Origin: an uncultured Eubacteriales bacterium
Lineage (GTDB): Bacteria > Bacillota_A > Clostridia > Christensenellales > Aristaeellaceae
Reading direction: 5' to 3'
DNA length: 22,532 nt
NCBI GenBank assembly: GCA_902795555.1
Contig: CADBLV010000239.1
Span: 1 to 22,532, forward strand
A program made the position numbers and the translations under genes. This document shows, one piece after another, positions 1-6,781 of the stretch. Under the pieces are notes generated by a model. That model made no database searches. It worked only from the letters and a program-made list of their open reading frames with translations, and was not told where the DNA came from. Every line of letters starts with the position of its first letter. The stretch's first letter is position 1.

Positions 1-1229
1 AGGTGGGGAATAAACTGTCCGCCCTGAAAGACGCGCTGGCGGCTGCTGTGAAAGCCGGAAACAAACCAGAGGTACAGCTGGATGGTGTGCGCGAACTGCA
101 TCGGAAAGCGCAGTGGTTCTTCGATTTTGACTATGTGGAGAACGCGGAAGGCGCTCATAATTCCTCCCTGGCCATGGAATGCCTGAACACCAGTGAACAG
201 TACATTGATGAAGCCATGGCACTGCTGGAGAAGGAACTGCATCCAATCGATGTGCAGACCATGATGCGTGCGAAGCCGGATCTCAGCAAGCTGGATATGG
301 CTCCGGAAGCGGAAGCCCATGTAGAGCCCATTGATCCGCAGACCATGATGCGTGCGAAGCCGGATCTGAGCAAGTTGGAAGCGGCTCCGGCGGCGGAAGT
401 TCCTGCGGAGCCCATGGATCCGCAGACCATGATGCGTGCGAAGCCGGATCTGAGCAAGCTGGATATGGCTCCGGCAGCGGAGGCGCCTGTGGCTGAAGAG
501 CCTGCGGAAGCCCCCGCGGAGCCTATTGATCCGCAAACTATGATGCGTGCGAAGCCGGATCTGAGCAAGCTGGACGCGGCTCCGGCAGCGGAAACCCCTG
601 CGGCTGAAGAACCTGCGGAAGCCCCCGCCGAGCCCATTGATCCGCAGACCATGATGCGTGCGAAGCCGGATCTGAGTAAGCTGGACACGGCTCCGGCAGC
701 GGAAGCTCTTGTGGCTGAAGAACCCGTGGAAGCCCCTGTGGCCGAAGAACCTGTGGAAGCCCCTGCGGAGCCCATTGATCCGCAGAGCATGATGCGAGCG
801 AAGCCGGATCTGAGCACGCTGGAAGCGGCTCCGGCAGCGGAAGCTCTTGTGGCTGAAGAACCCGTGGAAGCCCCTGTGGCTGAAGAACCTGCGAAAGTCC
901 CCACGGAGCCCATTGATCCGCAGAGCATGATGCGAGCGAAGCCGGATCTGAACAAGCTGGAAGTAGCTCCGGCAGCGGAAGCTCCTTTGGCTGAAGAATC
1001 TGCTGAAGCGCCTGTTGACGAAGAGCCTGCGGAAGCCCCCGCGGAACCTATTGATCCGCAGACCATGATGCGGGCAAAGCCTGATCTCAGCAAGCTGGAT
1101 ACGACTCTGACAGCGGAAGCTCCTTTGGCTGAAGAACCTGCGGAAGCTCCCGTAGCCGAAGAGCCTGCGGAAGCCCCTGCAGAGCCCATCGATCCACAAA
1201 CTATGATGCGGCCTCGTCCGATTCTGTAA
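1..1229 (+). CDS. nrfA: Ammonia-forming cytochrome c nitrite reductase (NrfA), C-terminal part with a long repeat tail; 5' end outside window
   Basis: Only the 3' part of the gene is present; the reading frame is open to the window edge, so the GTG at 3 is probably an internal valine codon. The first 79 residues match the C-terminal helices of pentahaem nitrite reductase, with an AQWFFDFDYVEN stretch followed by GAHNSSLAM. In this family that His is expected to be a haem ligand. NrfA reduces nitrite to ammonium with six electrons outside the cytoplasmic membrane. The CXXCH haem sites would lie upstream and cannot be checked. After residue 79 comes a 329-residue Pro/Ala/Glu-rich tail of nine repeats, not expected for NrfA, whose catalytic domain normally ends near there. 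Stop TAA; ccsB starts 4 bases later, so the two are surely cotranscribed. The family call rests on the short NrfA-like part and on the cytochrome c assembly genes that follow. Confidence 0.75.
   Translation, partial: VGNKLSALKDALAAAVKAGNKPEVQLDGVRELHRKAQWFFDFDYVENAEGAHNSSLAMECLNTSEQYIDEAMALLEKELHPIDVQTMMRAKPDLSKLDMAPEAEAHVEPIDPQTMMRAKPDLSKLEAAPAAEVPAEPMDPQTMMRAKPDLSKLDMAPAAEAPVAEEPAEAPAEPIDPQTMMRAKPDLSKLDAAPAAETPAAEEPAEAPAEPIDPQTMMRAKPDLSKLDTAPAAEALVAEEPVEAPVAEEPVEAPAEPIDPQSMMRAKPDLSTLEAAPAAEALVAEEPVEAPVAEEPAKVPTEPIDPQSMMRAKPDLNKLEVAPAAEAPLAEESAEAPVDEEPAEAPAEPIDPQTMMRAKPDLSKLDTTLTAEAPLAEEPAEAPVAEEPAEAPAEPIDPQTMMRPRPIL
240..1226 (+). repeat. In-frame tandem repeat encoding the C-terminal tail of NrfA
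   Basis: Nine units each begin with a block close to EPIDPQTMMRAKPDLSKL and continue with an Ala/Pro/Glu-rich spacer. Unit lengths are 28, 28, 37, 37, 46, 46, 46, 46 and 15 residues. The sizes differ by exactly 9 residues, which corresponds to adding or losing an internal VAEEPAEAP-like block, so there is a repeat within the repeat. The last unit stops just after the Met-Met-Arg core, with PRPIL at the C terminus. The 18-residue block is highly conserved while the spacers vary, so the block is probably the functional part. Confidence 0.95.
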
Positions 1230-1233
1230 TTCT

Positions 1234-2529
1234 ATGAAGATTTTTCGAAAAATCAGAAAATTTCTCTTTTCCATGCCCCTGGCCATTGGGCTTCTGACGG
1301 TGCTGGCAGTTGCCTGCGCCCTTAGTTCCCTGGTGACACAGGGGCAGCCTTACAGCTGGTACGTTTCAAAATACGGTGAGCGGACAGCGGCGGTGATCAT
1401 CGCGCTTCATGCGGACGATGCCTATCACAGCGGCTGGTTTCTGGCCATCACGGTTTTTTTGTGCCTGAATCTGATCGGCTGCAACCTGTTGCGCCTGCCT
1501 GGGCTGATCCGGCGATTTCGGCGATTCCGGGATCCGGAAGCTGCTGCAGCGGCCGTGCCGACCCGGACTGAAGAACACCTTCACAACTCCAAAGCTGTCT
1601 TCGAAGCACTTCGGATGCCGACACCGAAAGTCGGAAAGGATGCGGAGGGCCGGGAAAGCCTGTTTTCTGTCAAAAACCGGATCGGCCTTTGGGGTGCGTG
1701 GATCTGTCATCTGGGCATTCTTTTGCTGATTCTGGGGTTTGCCCTGGGACAGGCGACCGGGGTGCAGGAGACCGTTTATGGGGTTCCCGGACAGACGAAA
1801 GCGCTGGGAGATACAGGGCTGGCGGTAACCATTCGGGACTTTGAGCTCTCCCTTCGGGAGGACGACACGGTGGAACAATATACGGCGGACATCACCGTGA
1901 CCGAGCGTGCTTCAGGACGGGCGGAGGATGCCCGAATCAGCGTCAATAACCCAGCAAAGTGCTTTGGTTGGACCTTTTATCAGAATTCCACCGGCTATGC
2001 TTCCCATGTACGGATTCTGAAGGACGCAAAGGACCTTCAGGAAGAGACGCTGTGTGTCGGGGAATCACTGGCGGTGATGGATAAACCGGAACTGATCATC
2101 CATTTTCAGGCTTTCTATCCTGACTACGTAATGACGGAAAGCGGCCCGACCACCCGATCGGGACAGCTGAACCGACCGGCCTGGCTGTATCTGGTGTCTT
2201 ATCAGGGGCAGGTGCTGGGCATGAACGTGCTGATGGAAGGTGAGGAGCTGACCATTGACGAGTATACGGTGCTGTTCGATCAGCCTGAAAACTATACGCT
2301 GATCAGTGCTAAGCGGGATCCGTGGACTTTGCTCGCGTTGGTCGGAGGCCTGATTACCATGCTGGGATTGCTCCTCGCGCTGTATGTGCGACCTGTGTCG
2401 CTGCTGGCGGTTCGGACGGGAGAAACCTGGACTGTTTTCGGTCGATGTGAAAAAGGCGGCGCGCTGTTCGCGGAGGCGCTGCGGGATGCAGCCGAACGGG
2501 GCAGGGAGGGGGAGAAAGAAAAACCATGA
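1234..2529 (+). CDS. resB: Cytochrome c biogenesis protein CcsB/ResB
   Basis: This 431-residue membrane protein is the ResB half of the System II cytochrome c synthase, which carries haem across the membrane and attaches it to CXXCH motifs with CcsA. The layout is typical: two N-terminal membrane segments (about residues 12-34 and 68-88), a third near residues 155-172 starting with WICHLGILLLILGF, a large extracytoplasmic domain, and a fourth segment near residues 365-390 (LLALVGGLITMLGLLLALYV). The His in the third segment is a likely haem-pathway residue. It starts 4 bases after the nrfA stop with only a weak ribosome site, which suggests translational coupling. Its ATGA overlap with ccsA shows the two are made together. 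The nearest client is NrfA, as in nrf clusters where the CcsBA fusion is called NrfI. Confidence 0.88.
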   Translation: MKIFRKIRKFLFSMPLAIGLLTVLAVACALSSLVTQGQPYSWYVSKYGERTAAVIIALHADDAYHSGWFLAITVFLCLNLIGCNLLRLPGLIRRFRRFRDPEAAAAAVPTRTEEHLHNSKAVFEALRMPTPKVGKDAEGRESLFSVKNRIGLWGAWICHLGILLLILGFALGQATGVQETVYGVPGQTKALGDTGLAVTIRDFELSLREDDTVEQYTADITVTERASGRAEDARISVNNPAKCFGWTFYQNSTGYASHVRILKDAKDLQEETLCVGESLAVMDKPELIIHFQAFYPDYVMTESGPTTRSGQLNRPAWLYLVSYQGQVLGMNVLMEGEELTIDEYTVLFDQPENYTLISAKRDPWTLLALVGGLITMLGLLLALYVRPVSLLAVRTGETWTVFGRCEKGGALFAEALRDAAERGREGEKEKP

Positions 2530-3341
2530 TGCAGGCGGAGAATGTGCTGTTTACCATCGTCATGATTGGTTATTTTGTCGCCATGTTGCTGTATTTTGCC
2601 TTCGCAGCGGCCCGAAAGGAAGTCCTCTGGAAAGCAGCGGCCGGGATTCAGGCAGGATGTTTTATTCTGCATACGGCAGCGCTGATCATTCGCGGAATCG
2701 GGGCCGGACGGTTGCCGATGACCAATCAATATGAGTTTGCCACCTGCTTTGCCTGGGCGCTGTGTCTGGTAAGTCTTCTGTTTATTCATAAATACCGTTT
2801 TCCGGCGCTGGGAATCGGTGCCGCTCCGGTTATCTTTCTGATCATCGGATATGCCGCGATGCAAAGCAGGGAGGTGCGGGAACTGATGCCCGCCCTGCGG
2901 AGCAACTGGCTGGCTTTTCATGTCAGCACAGCGATTATCAGCTACGGCGCTTTCGGTGTCAGCTTTGCATTGGGAATCATGTTTCTTTTCCGGGAACGGA
3001 TTCCGAAGGGGAGCTTTTGGGATCAGCATATACCGGCCTCAAATAAGCTGGACATGATCAGTTATCGGAGCGTGAGTCTGGGTCTGCTGTTTCTGACATT
3101 TACGATTCTGACCGGAGCCATATGGGCAGAGCGGGCCTGGGGAAGTTACTGGAACTGGGATCCCAAGGAGACCTGGAGCCTGGTTACCTGGATCATTTAT
3201 TTAATCTATCTGCATCTGCGGCTGCGACGGGGATGGAAAGGAAAAGCGGCGGCCTGGTTTGCAGTGATTGGGTTTATTTGCGTGATTTTTACCTATATTG
3301 GCGTCAATACATTCCTTCCGGGCGTACACAGCTATGCGTGA
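2526..3341 (+). CDS. resC: Cytochrome c biogenesis protein CcsA/ResC
   Basis: This 271-residue polytopic membrane protein belongs to the haem-handling protein family. The diagnostic tryptophan-rich motif WGSYWNWDPKETWSL begins at residue 205. Conserved flanking histidines are seen at residue 132 (AFHVS) and residue 268, close to the C terminus (PGVHSYA). With ResB it forms the System II haem lyase that joins haem to apocytochrome c on the outer face of the membrane. The ATG overlaps the resB stop (ATGA), the usual arrangement for the pair; in some bacteria the two are fused. Length is normal for a stand-alone CcsA. It closes the visible nrfA operon. No T-tailed terminator is seen after it before the next promoter. 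Confidence 0.92.
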   Translation: MMQAENVLFTIVMIGYFVAMLLYFAFAAARKEVLWKAAAGIQAGCFILHTAALIIRGIGAGRLPMTNQYEFATCFAWALCLVSLLFIHKYRFPALGIGAAPVIFLIIGYAAMQSREVRELMPALRSNWLAFHVSTAIISYGAFGVSFALGIMFLFRERIPKGSFWDQHIPASNKLDMISYRSVSLGLLFLTFTILTGAIWAERAWGSYWNWDPKETWSLVTWIIYLIYLHLRLRRGWKGKAAAWFAVIGFICVIFTYIGVNTFLPGVHSYA

Positions 3342-3427
3342 GGCGTGGATGTCGATCCATTCCGGAAAGTTCGTCGGATTGCGCAGCAATCATCGCAATC
3401 ACCGAATAAAAAATACAACAGGAACAG

Positions 3428-3456
3428 TTGCCAGTATTGCCGTTTTTTGGTACAAT
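3428..3456 (+). promoter_or_regulatory. Sigma-70/SigA-type promoter with extended -10 for the flavoprotein reductase
   Basis: TTGCCA at 3428-3433 is separated by exactly 17 bases from TACAAT at 3451-3456, and TGG directly before the -10 box gives an extended -10. The start codon lies about 50 bases downstream at 3509, preceded by AAAGGAGGAG. The reductase can therefore be transcribed apart from the nrf operon. Confidence 0.75.
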
Positions 3457-3508
3457 GAAAAAAAGGCAGGGATGCCTCGACAACCCAAAATATAAAGGAG
3501 GAGAAACC

Positions 3509-6016
3509 ATGAAAAAAATTCTGGCCCTGGTGCTGAGCCTGTGCATGTTGCTCTCCGTGACGGCGTTTGCGGACGGCAGTTTCACGCCCGGCACCTATGA
3601 AGGAACCGGCGACGGCTTTGGCGGAACGATCAAAGCGGTTGTCACTGTGGACGAAAAAGGAATAACTGACATCAGCCTGGAGGGCGAAGGCGAAACGCCC
3701 GGGATTGGCGGCGCTGCGATCCCCCAGCTGCAGGAAGCGTACGTCGGCAAGGCGGGCGCGGATGAAGTGGATGGCGTCAGCGGAGCTACCTTGACCTCCG
3801 GCGGCGTGAAAACTGCTGTCGGAAAGGCTCTGGAGCAGGCTTCCGGGGCTGCCGCTGCTCCCGCCGGCGAGGCGCTGAGCTTTACTGCAGGCACTTATGA
3901 AGCCACTGCGGAAGGCTACAACGGACCTGTCACGATCAGCGTAACTTATTCCGATAAGGCGATTGAAGACATCAAGGTGGTGACGAGCGCTGAAACCGGA
4001 CATGTGGGCGATCTGGCTTATGTGCTGATGATTCCGGACATCATCGAAGTGAACGGGACCGGCGTGGACGCCATTTCCGGCGCCACCTTTACCAGCCGTG
4101 CTCTGCGCACAGCGGTGAATGATACTGCGGAGCAGGCCGGGTGCTCCAACCTGGATGCTTTCAAGGCTGCCGCGAAGACCGTGGAAGCCCATGCGCCTGT
4201 GGAACTGACCTATGACGTGGTGGTTGTCGGCGCCGGTGGCGCGGGGATTGCCGCGGCGGCTCAGGCAGCTCAGGACGGACATACCGTGCTGGTGATCGAG
4301 AAGAACGCGGAAGTCGGCGGAAACACGCTGGTTTCCGGCGGTCAGTATCAGAGCGTGATGCCCTATCTCGTCTGGGATCCGGCGGATCCGGACGCGACAA
4401 CCGGTGTTTATGCGCATAACGGAGAAACCTATAATAAGGTAAAATCCGTTCAGGGCTGTATTGACGAACTGAAGATGATTCTGAACTGGAGCGAGGAGCC
4501 CTTCGATGAAGCTTTCTATCAGGATCACGAGTTTGTGGCCGGCGACGCGCTGGAGTTGAGCAAGCATGGCGTCCATGCCGAATATCTGCCTGTGCTGCAG
4601 GAACTGAAGAAGGAAATCCAGGCGTATCTGGATTGGGCACAGCCCCAGCTGGATGCCGGCAAGGCTGAGAATCAGCTGACCCTGTTCTCTACGCTGAACC
4701 TGCATATCTTCCAGACCTATTACGGCGGCCTGCGCCAGAGCGCGGACAAGAGTCAGTGGATTTACGGCGACGTGGATCTGGTCAGCCAGTTCATCACGGA
4801 TGGCCAGGGCCTGAAGGAATGGCTGGAAGACCAGGGTGCGACCTTTATTGAAGATACACAGCCCACCCTGATTGGCGCGCTGTGGTATCGCGAGAACGTG
4901 TTTATCGGCTCCACGATTGATCTGGACGGAGACGGACAGCCGGAGATGGGACGTTGGGGCAGCTATTTTGCGGCGCCGATGTCCACCATTTACAAGGCAA
5001 ACGAAAAGAATAACATCATGCTGCGCACCACCGTCACTGATCTGATCGTTGAAGACGGAAAGGTTACCGGTGTGAAGGGAACCTATTATGACGGAACGTC
5101 CGTGACCGTAAAGGCTGAAAAGGGCGTTGTGCTGGCTACCGGAGGATATGCTGCCAATATTGAAATGGTGCTGGAGAACAATGTTTACTGGTCTACCGAA
5201 TATCTCTCCACTGCCACAAAGACCACCAACCGCTCCTCCCTGCAGGGCGATGGTATCAGCATGGCGAAAGCTGTCGGTGCTGCGACCACGGGCCTGGGCT
5301 TCACTCAGCTGATGCCGATCTCCTGGGTGGACAACGGCAACCTGGCGTTCGGCGGCGGCAACTATGCCTGCTGGATTGATCCCACAACCGGTCACCGTTT
5401 CGTGGACGAAGGATCCGAGCGTGACGTGCTGTCTCTGGCGGAATTCAAGCATGGAATCGAAGTGAACGGCACCAAGGGTGTGTTCCTCGAGTTCTATAAT
5501 GCGGCTCAGATGATGCCCGCTCCGATGCAGCTGGCAGATGGCGACTATGAAGGCCGGTATTATCGCCGGACGATCGCCGAACTGCCGGAACTGTTCCAAA
5601 AGCTGGGCATCACGGCGGATCCTCAAACAGTGATTGACACGATCCGTGCCTATGACATGGCTGTGATGGGTCAGGGCGAGTATCCCGATGTGGGCAAGGC
5701 GATTGCCAGCCGAACCGTCGGCAATGTTGAAATGAACGAGGATGGAAGCTACAAGGTGGACAGCTACGATCTCGACAACACCCTGCTGACCATCCGCCTG
5801 ATGGCGCCGTCTACCCACCACACGATGGGCGGCGTGGTGGTTGATGTGAACCGCCATGTGCTGGATGAGAACGGCAACATCATCCCCGGCCTGTACGCGG
5901 CGGGCGAAGTGACCGGAGGCATTCACGGCGGTAACCGTCTGGGCGGAAACGCTATCGTGGAAATCTTCGTTTCCGGCCGGACTGCGGCAAAGGCCATCAC
6001 GGAGGATAACAAATAA
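3509..6016 (+). CDS. Exported flavinylated FAD-dependent reductase (fumarate/urocanate reductase-like) with two FMN-binding domains
   Basis: The ATG at 3509 is chosen because AAAGGAGGAG lies just upstream and a clean signal peptide follows (cleavage likely after VTAFA, near residue 21); an in-frame start at 3428 would overlap the promoter. The 835-residue product has two FMN-binding domains, about residues 25-107 and 128-207. Each ends in an ApbE flavinylation motif, DGVSGATLTS (Thr94) and DAISGATFTS (Thr193), where FMN is joined to Thr. From about residue 234 an FAD-binding domain begins with GAGGAG (241-246) and EKNAEVGGNT. Near the C terminus HTMGG and GGNRLGGNA match substrate and flavin contacts of fumarate reductase flavoproteins. 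Family members reduce fumarate, urocanate, acrylates and other unsaturated acids outside the membrane. The acceptor here cannot be told. The tandem FMN domains suggest a two-step electron relay. It is a single-gene unit with its own promoter and terminator. Confidence 0.9.
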   Translation: MKKILALVLSLCMLLSVTAFADGSFTPGTYEGTGDGFGGTIKAVVTVDEKGITDISLEGEGETPGIGGAAIPQLQEAYVGKAGADEVDGVSGATLTSGGVKTAVGKALEQASGAAAAPAGEALSFTAGTYEATAEGYNGPVTISVTYSDKAIEDIKVVTSAETGHVGDLAYVLMIPDIIEVNGTGVDAISGATFTSRALRTAVNDTAEQAGCSNLDAFKAAAKTVEAHAPVELTYDVVVVGAGGAGIAAAAQAAQDGHTVLVIEKNAEVGGNTLVSGGQYQSVMPYLVWDPADPDATTGVYAHNGETYNKVKSVQGCIDELKMILNWSEEPFDEAFYQDHEFVAGDALELSKHGVHAEYLPVLQELKKEIQAYLDWAQPQLDAGKAENQLTLFSTLNLHIFQTYYGGLRQSADKSQWIYGDVDLVSQFITDGQGLKEWLEDQGATFIEDTQPTLIGALWYRENVFIGSTIDLDGDGQPEMGRWGSYFAAPMSTIYKANEKNNIMLRTTVTDLIVEDGKVTGVKGTYYDGTSVTVKAEKGVVLATGGYAANIEMVLENNVYWSTEYLSTATKTTNRSSLQGDGISMAKAVGAATTGLGFTQLMPISWVDNGNLAFGGGNYACWIDPTTGHRFVDEGSERDVLSLAEFKHGIEVNGTKGVFLEFYNAAQMMPAPMQLADGDYEGRYYRRTIAELPELFQKLGITADPQTVIDTIRAYDMAVMGQGEYPDVGKAIASRTVGNVEMNEDGSYKVDSYDLDNTLLTIRLMAPSTHHTMGGVVVDVNRHVLDENGNIIPGLYAAGEVTGGIHGGNRLGGNAIVEIFVSGRTAAKAITEDNK

Positions 6017-6050
6017 TTCCCATTCCCATCGGTTATCAAAAATGGTTCAG

Positions 6051-6083
6051 GCCTCTCTCTTCCACGGAAGGGAGAGGCTTTTT
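6051..6083 (+). terminator. Rho-independent terminator after the flavoprotein gene
   Basis: A GC-rich hairpin pairs GCCTCTCTCTTCC with GGAAGGGAGAGGC, including one G-U pair, and is followed by TTTTT. It lies 35 bases after the reductase stop codon and separates the respiratory block from the peptide export locus. Confidence 0.92.
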
Positions 6084-6130
6084 CCTGCATATGCCTCACG
6101 TATTTCCTGTGTATAACCAACTTGAATTTC

Positions 6131-6159
6131 TTGTGAATATTTATGAAATATGATAAAAT
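6131..6159 (+). promoter_or_regulatory. Promoter of the NHLP export locus, extended -10
   Basis: TTGTGA at 6131-6136 and TAAAAT at 6154-6159 are 17 bases apart, with TGA before the -10 box. The region is AT-rich compared with its surroundings. The first gene starts at 6202, about 35 bases after the expected transcription start. This is the best promoter seen in the export locus. Confidence 0.6.
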
Positions 6160-6201
6160 AACAGGGCTTTCATCCATGTTTTCAAATCGCGGGAGGATGC
6201 T

Positions 6202-6618
6202 ATGGAACAGCAGATCTATCGGGAGTCAAGTCTGGAAAAGATTCAGTCGCCGGATCAGCTGGATCAATATCTCAAGGTAACAAAGCCGTCGCTTTGGATT
6301 TTACTGGTGGCGATCTTACTGTTGCTGGGAGCGGCTTTCTGGTGGAGCTTTCAGACGGAGATTATCAGCAGGGTGACGGGCGTCGGTACGGTCAGGAATG
6401 GCGTGATGACCGTGGTGCTGGCGGATGAAACCGCACGCAAGGAAGTTAAAGAGGGGATGGCTGTTCAGATTGGCGAATTCAGCGATACCATCGATTCCAT
6501 TCAGACAGGGCCTGGAGGAGAAACGACAGCGGTGGCTTTTGTAACTTTGCCGGATGGGACGTATGATGTTCAGATCAGTTACAAGTCCACTCAGATTCTG
6601 AAGTTATTGTTTAATTAA
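6202..6618 (+). CDS. Short HlyD-like secretion protein of the NHLM/NHLP peptide export system
   Basis: The 138-residue product starts with YRESSLEKIQSPDQLDQYLK, very like the N terminus of NHLM bacteriocin system secretion proteins (pattern LERLSSPEQLDQ). One membrane segment follows at residues 31-50. After it comes a short extracytoplasmic part with a half biotinyl/HlyD-like fold (GVGTVRNGVMTVVLADE, KEGMAVQIG). HlyD-type adaptors are usually much longer, with a coiled-coil arm. That arm is missing here, which fits a single-membrane cell in which no outer membrane must be reached. A GGGAGG site lies at 6191-6196. It precedes two exporter ABC proteins and probably acts as their accessory subunit. 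The length looks natural, with a clean TAA, rather than a recent truncation. Confidence 0.75.
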   Translation: MEQQIYRESSLEKIQSPDQLDQYLKVTKPSLWILLVAILLLLGAAFWWSFQTEIISRVTGVGTVRNGVMTVVLADETARKEVKEGMAVQIGEFSDTIDSIQTGPGGETTAVAFVTLPDGTYDVQISYKSTQILKLLFN

Positions 6619-6660
6619 CCGGGATGTGTTTTGCTCGCGATCCGTATAAGCGGGGATTAA

Positions 6661-6775
6661 TCAGCTCTGTATGTGATCCGTTTCCCACAGCAAGCTGTGG
6701 ACGGATCATCAAACAAAACAGTTAACCGAGCAGAAATGACAAACGTAGACCTGCGGTTTACGAAGGAAAAGAGAC
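6661..6775 (+). ncRNA. Structured leader element, copy A (two stems), before the peptidase/exporter gene
   Basis: This 5' leader is repeated at 12168-12282. By hand, 83 of the first 110 positions are identical in a gap-free alignment. Stem 1 (6674-6708) pairs TGATCCGT with ACGGATCA around a 3-base bulge and an inner stem CCACAG/CTGTGG closed by CAAG. Stem 2 pairs AACCG (6724-6728) with CGGTT (6754-6758), extended here by CAG/CTG. The 3' end contains AAGGA, the likely ribosome site for the ATG at 6782. I do not recognise it as a known riboswitch. It could be a cis-regulatory RNA or a mobile repeat. Confidence 0.55.
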
Positions 6776-6781
6776 GAACCC

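Noticed and set aside
155..1189. Minus-strand open frame of 344 codons opposite the NrfA tail
   Set aside because: It is the antisense of the tandem repeat and open only because the repeat is periodic in frame. No ribosome site fits.
3377..3391. Hairpin GATTGC/GCAATC after ccsA as a terminator
   Set aside because: Only 6 bp and no T run follows on the plus strand. It may be chance.
3332..5926. Long minus-strand open frame of 864 codons opposite the flavoprotein gene
   Set aside because: Shadow frame from codon bias of the plus-strand gene, which has a signal peptide, cofactor motifs, promoter and terminator. The minus frame shows His/Ala/Gly-rich, non-domain sequence.
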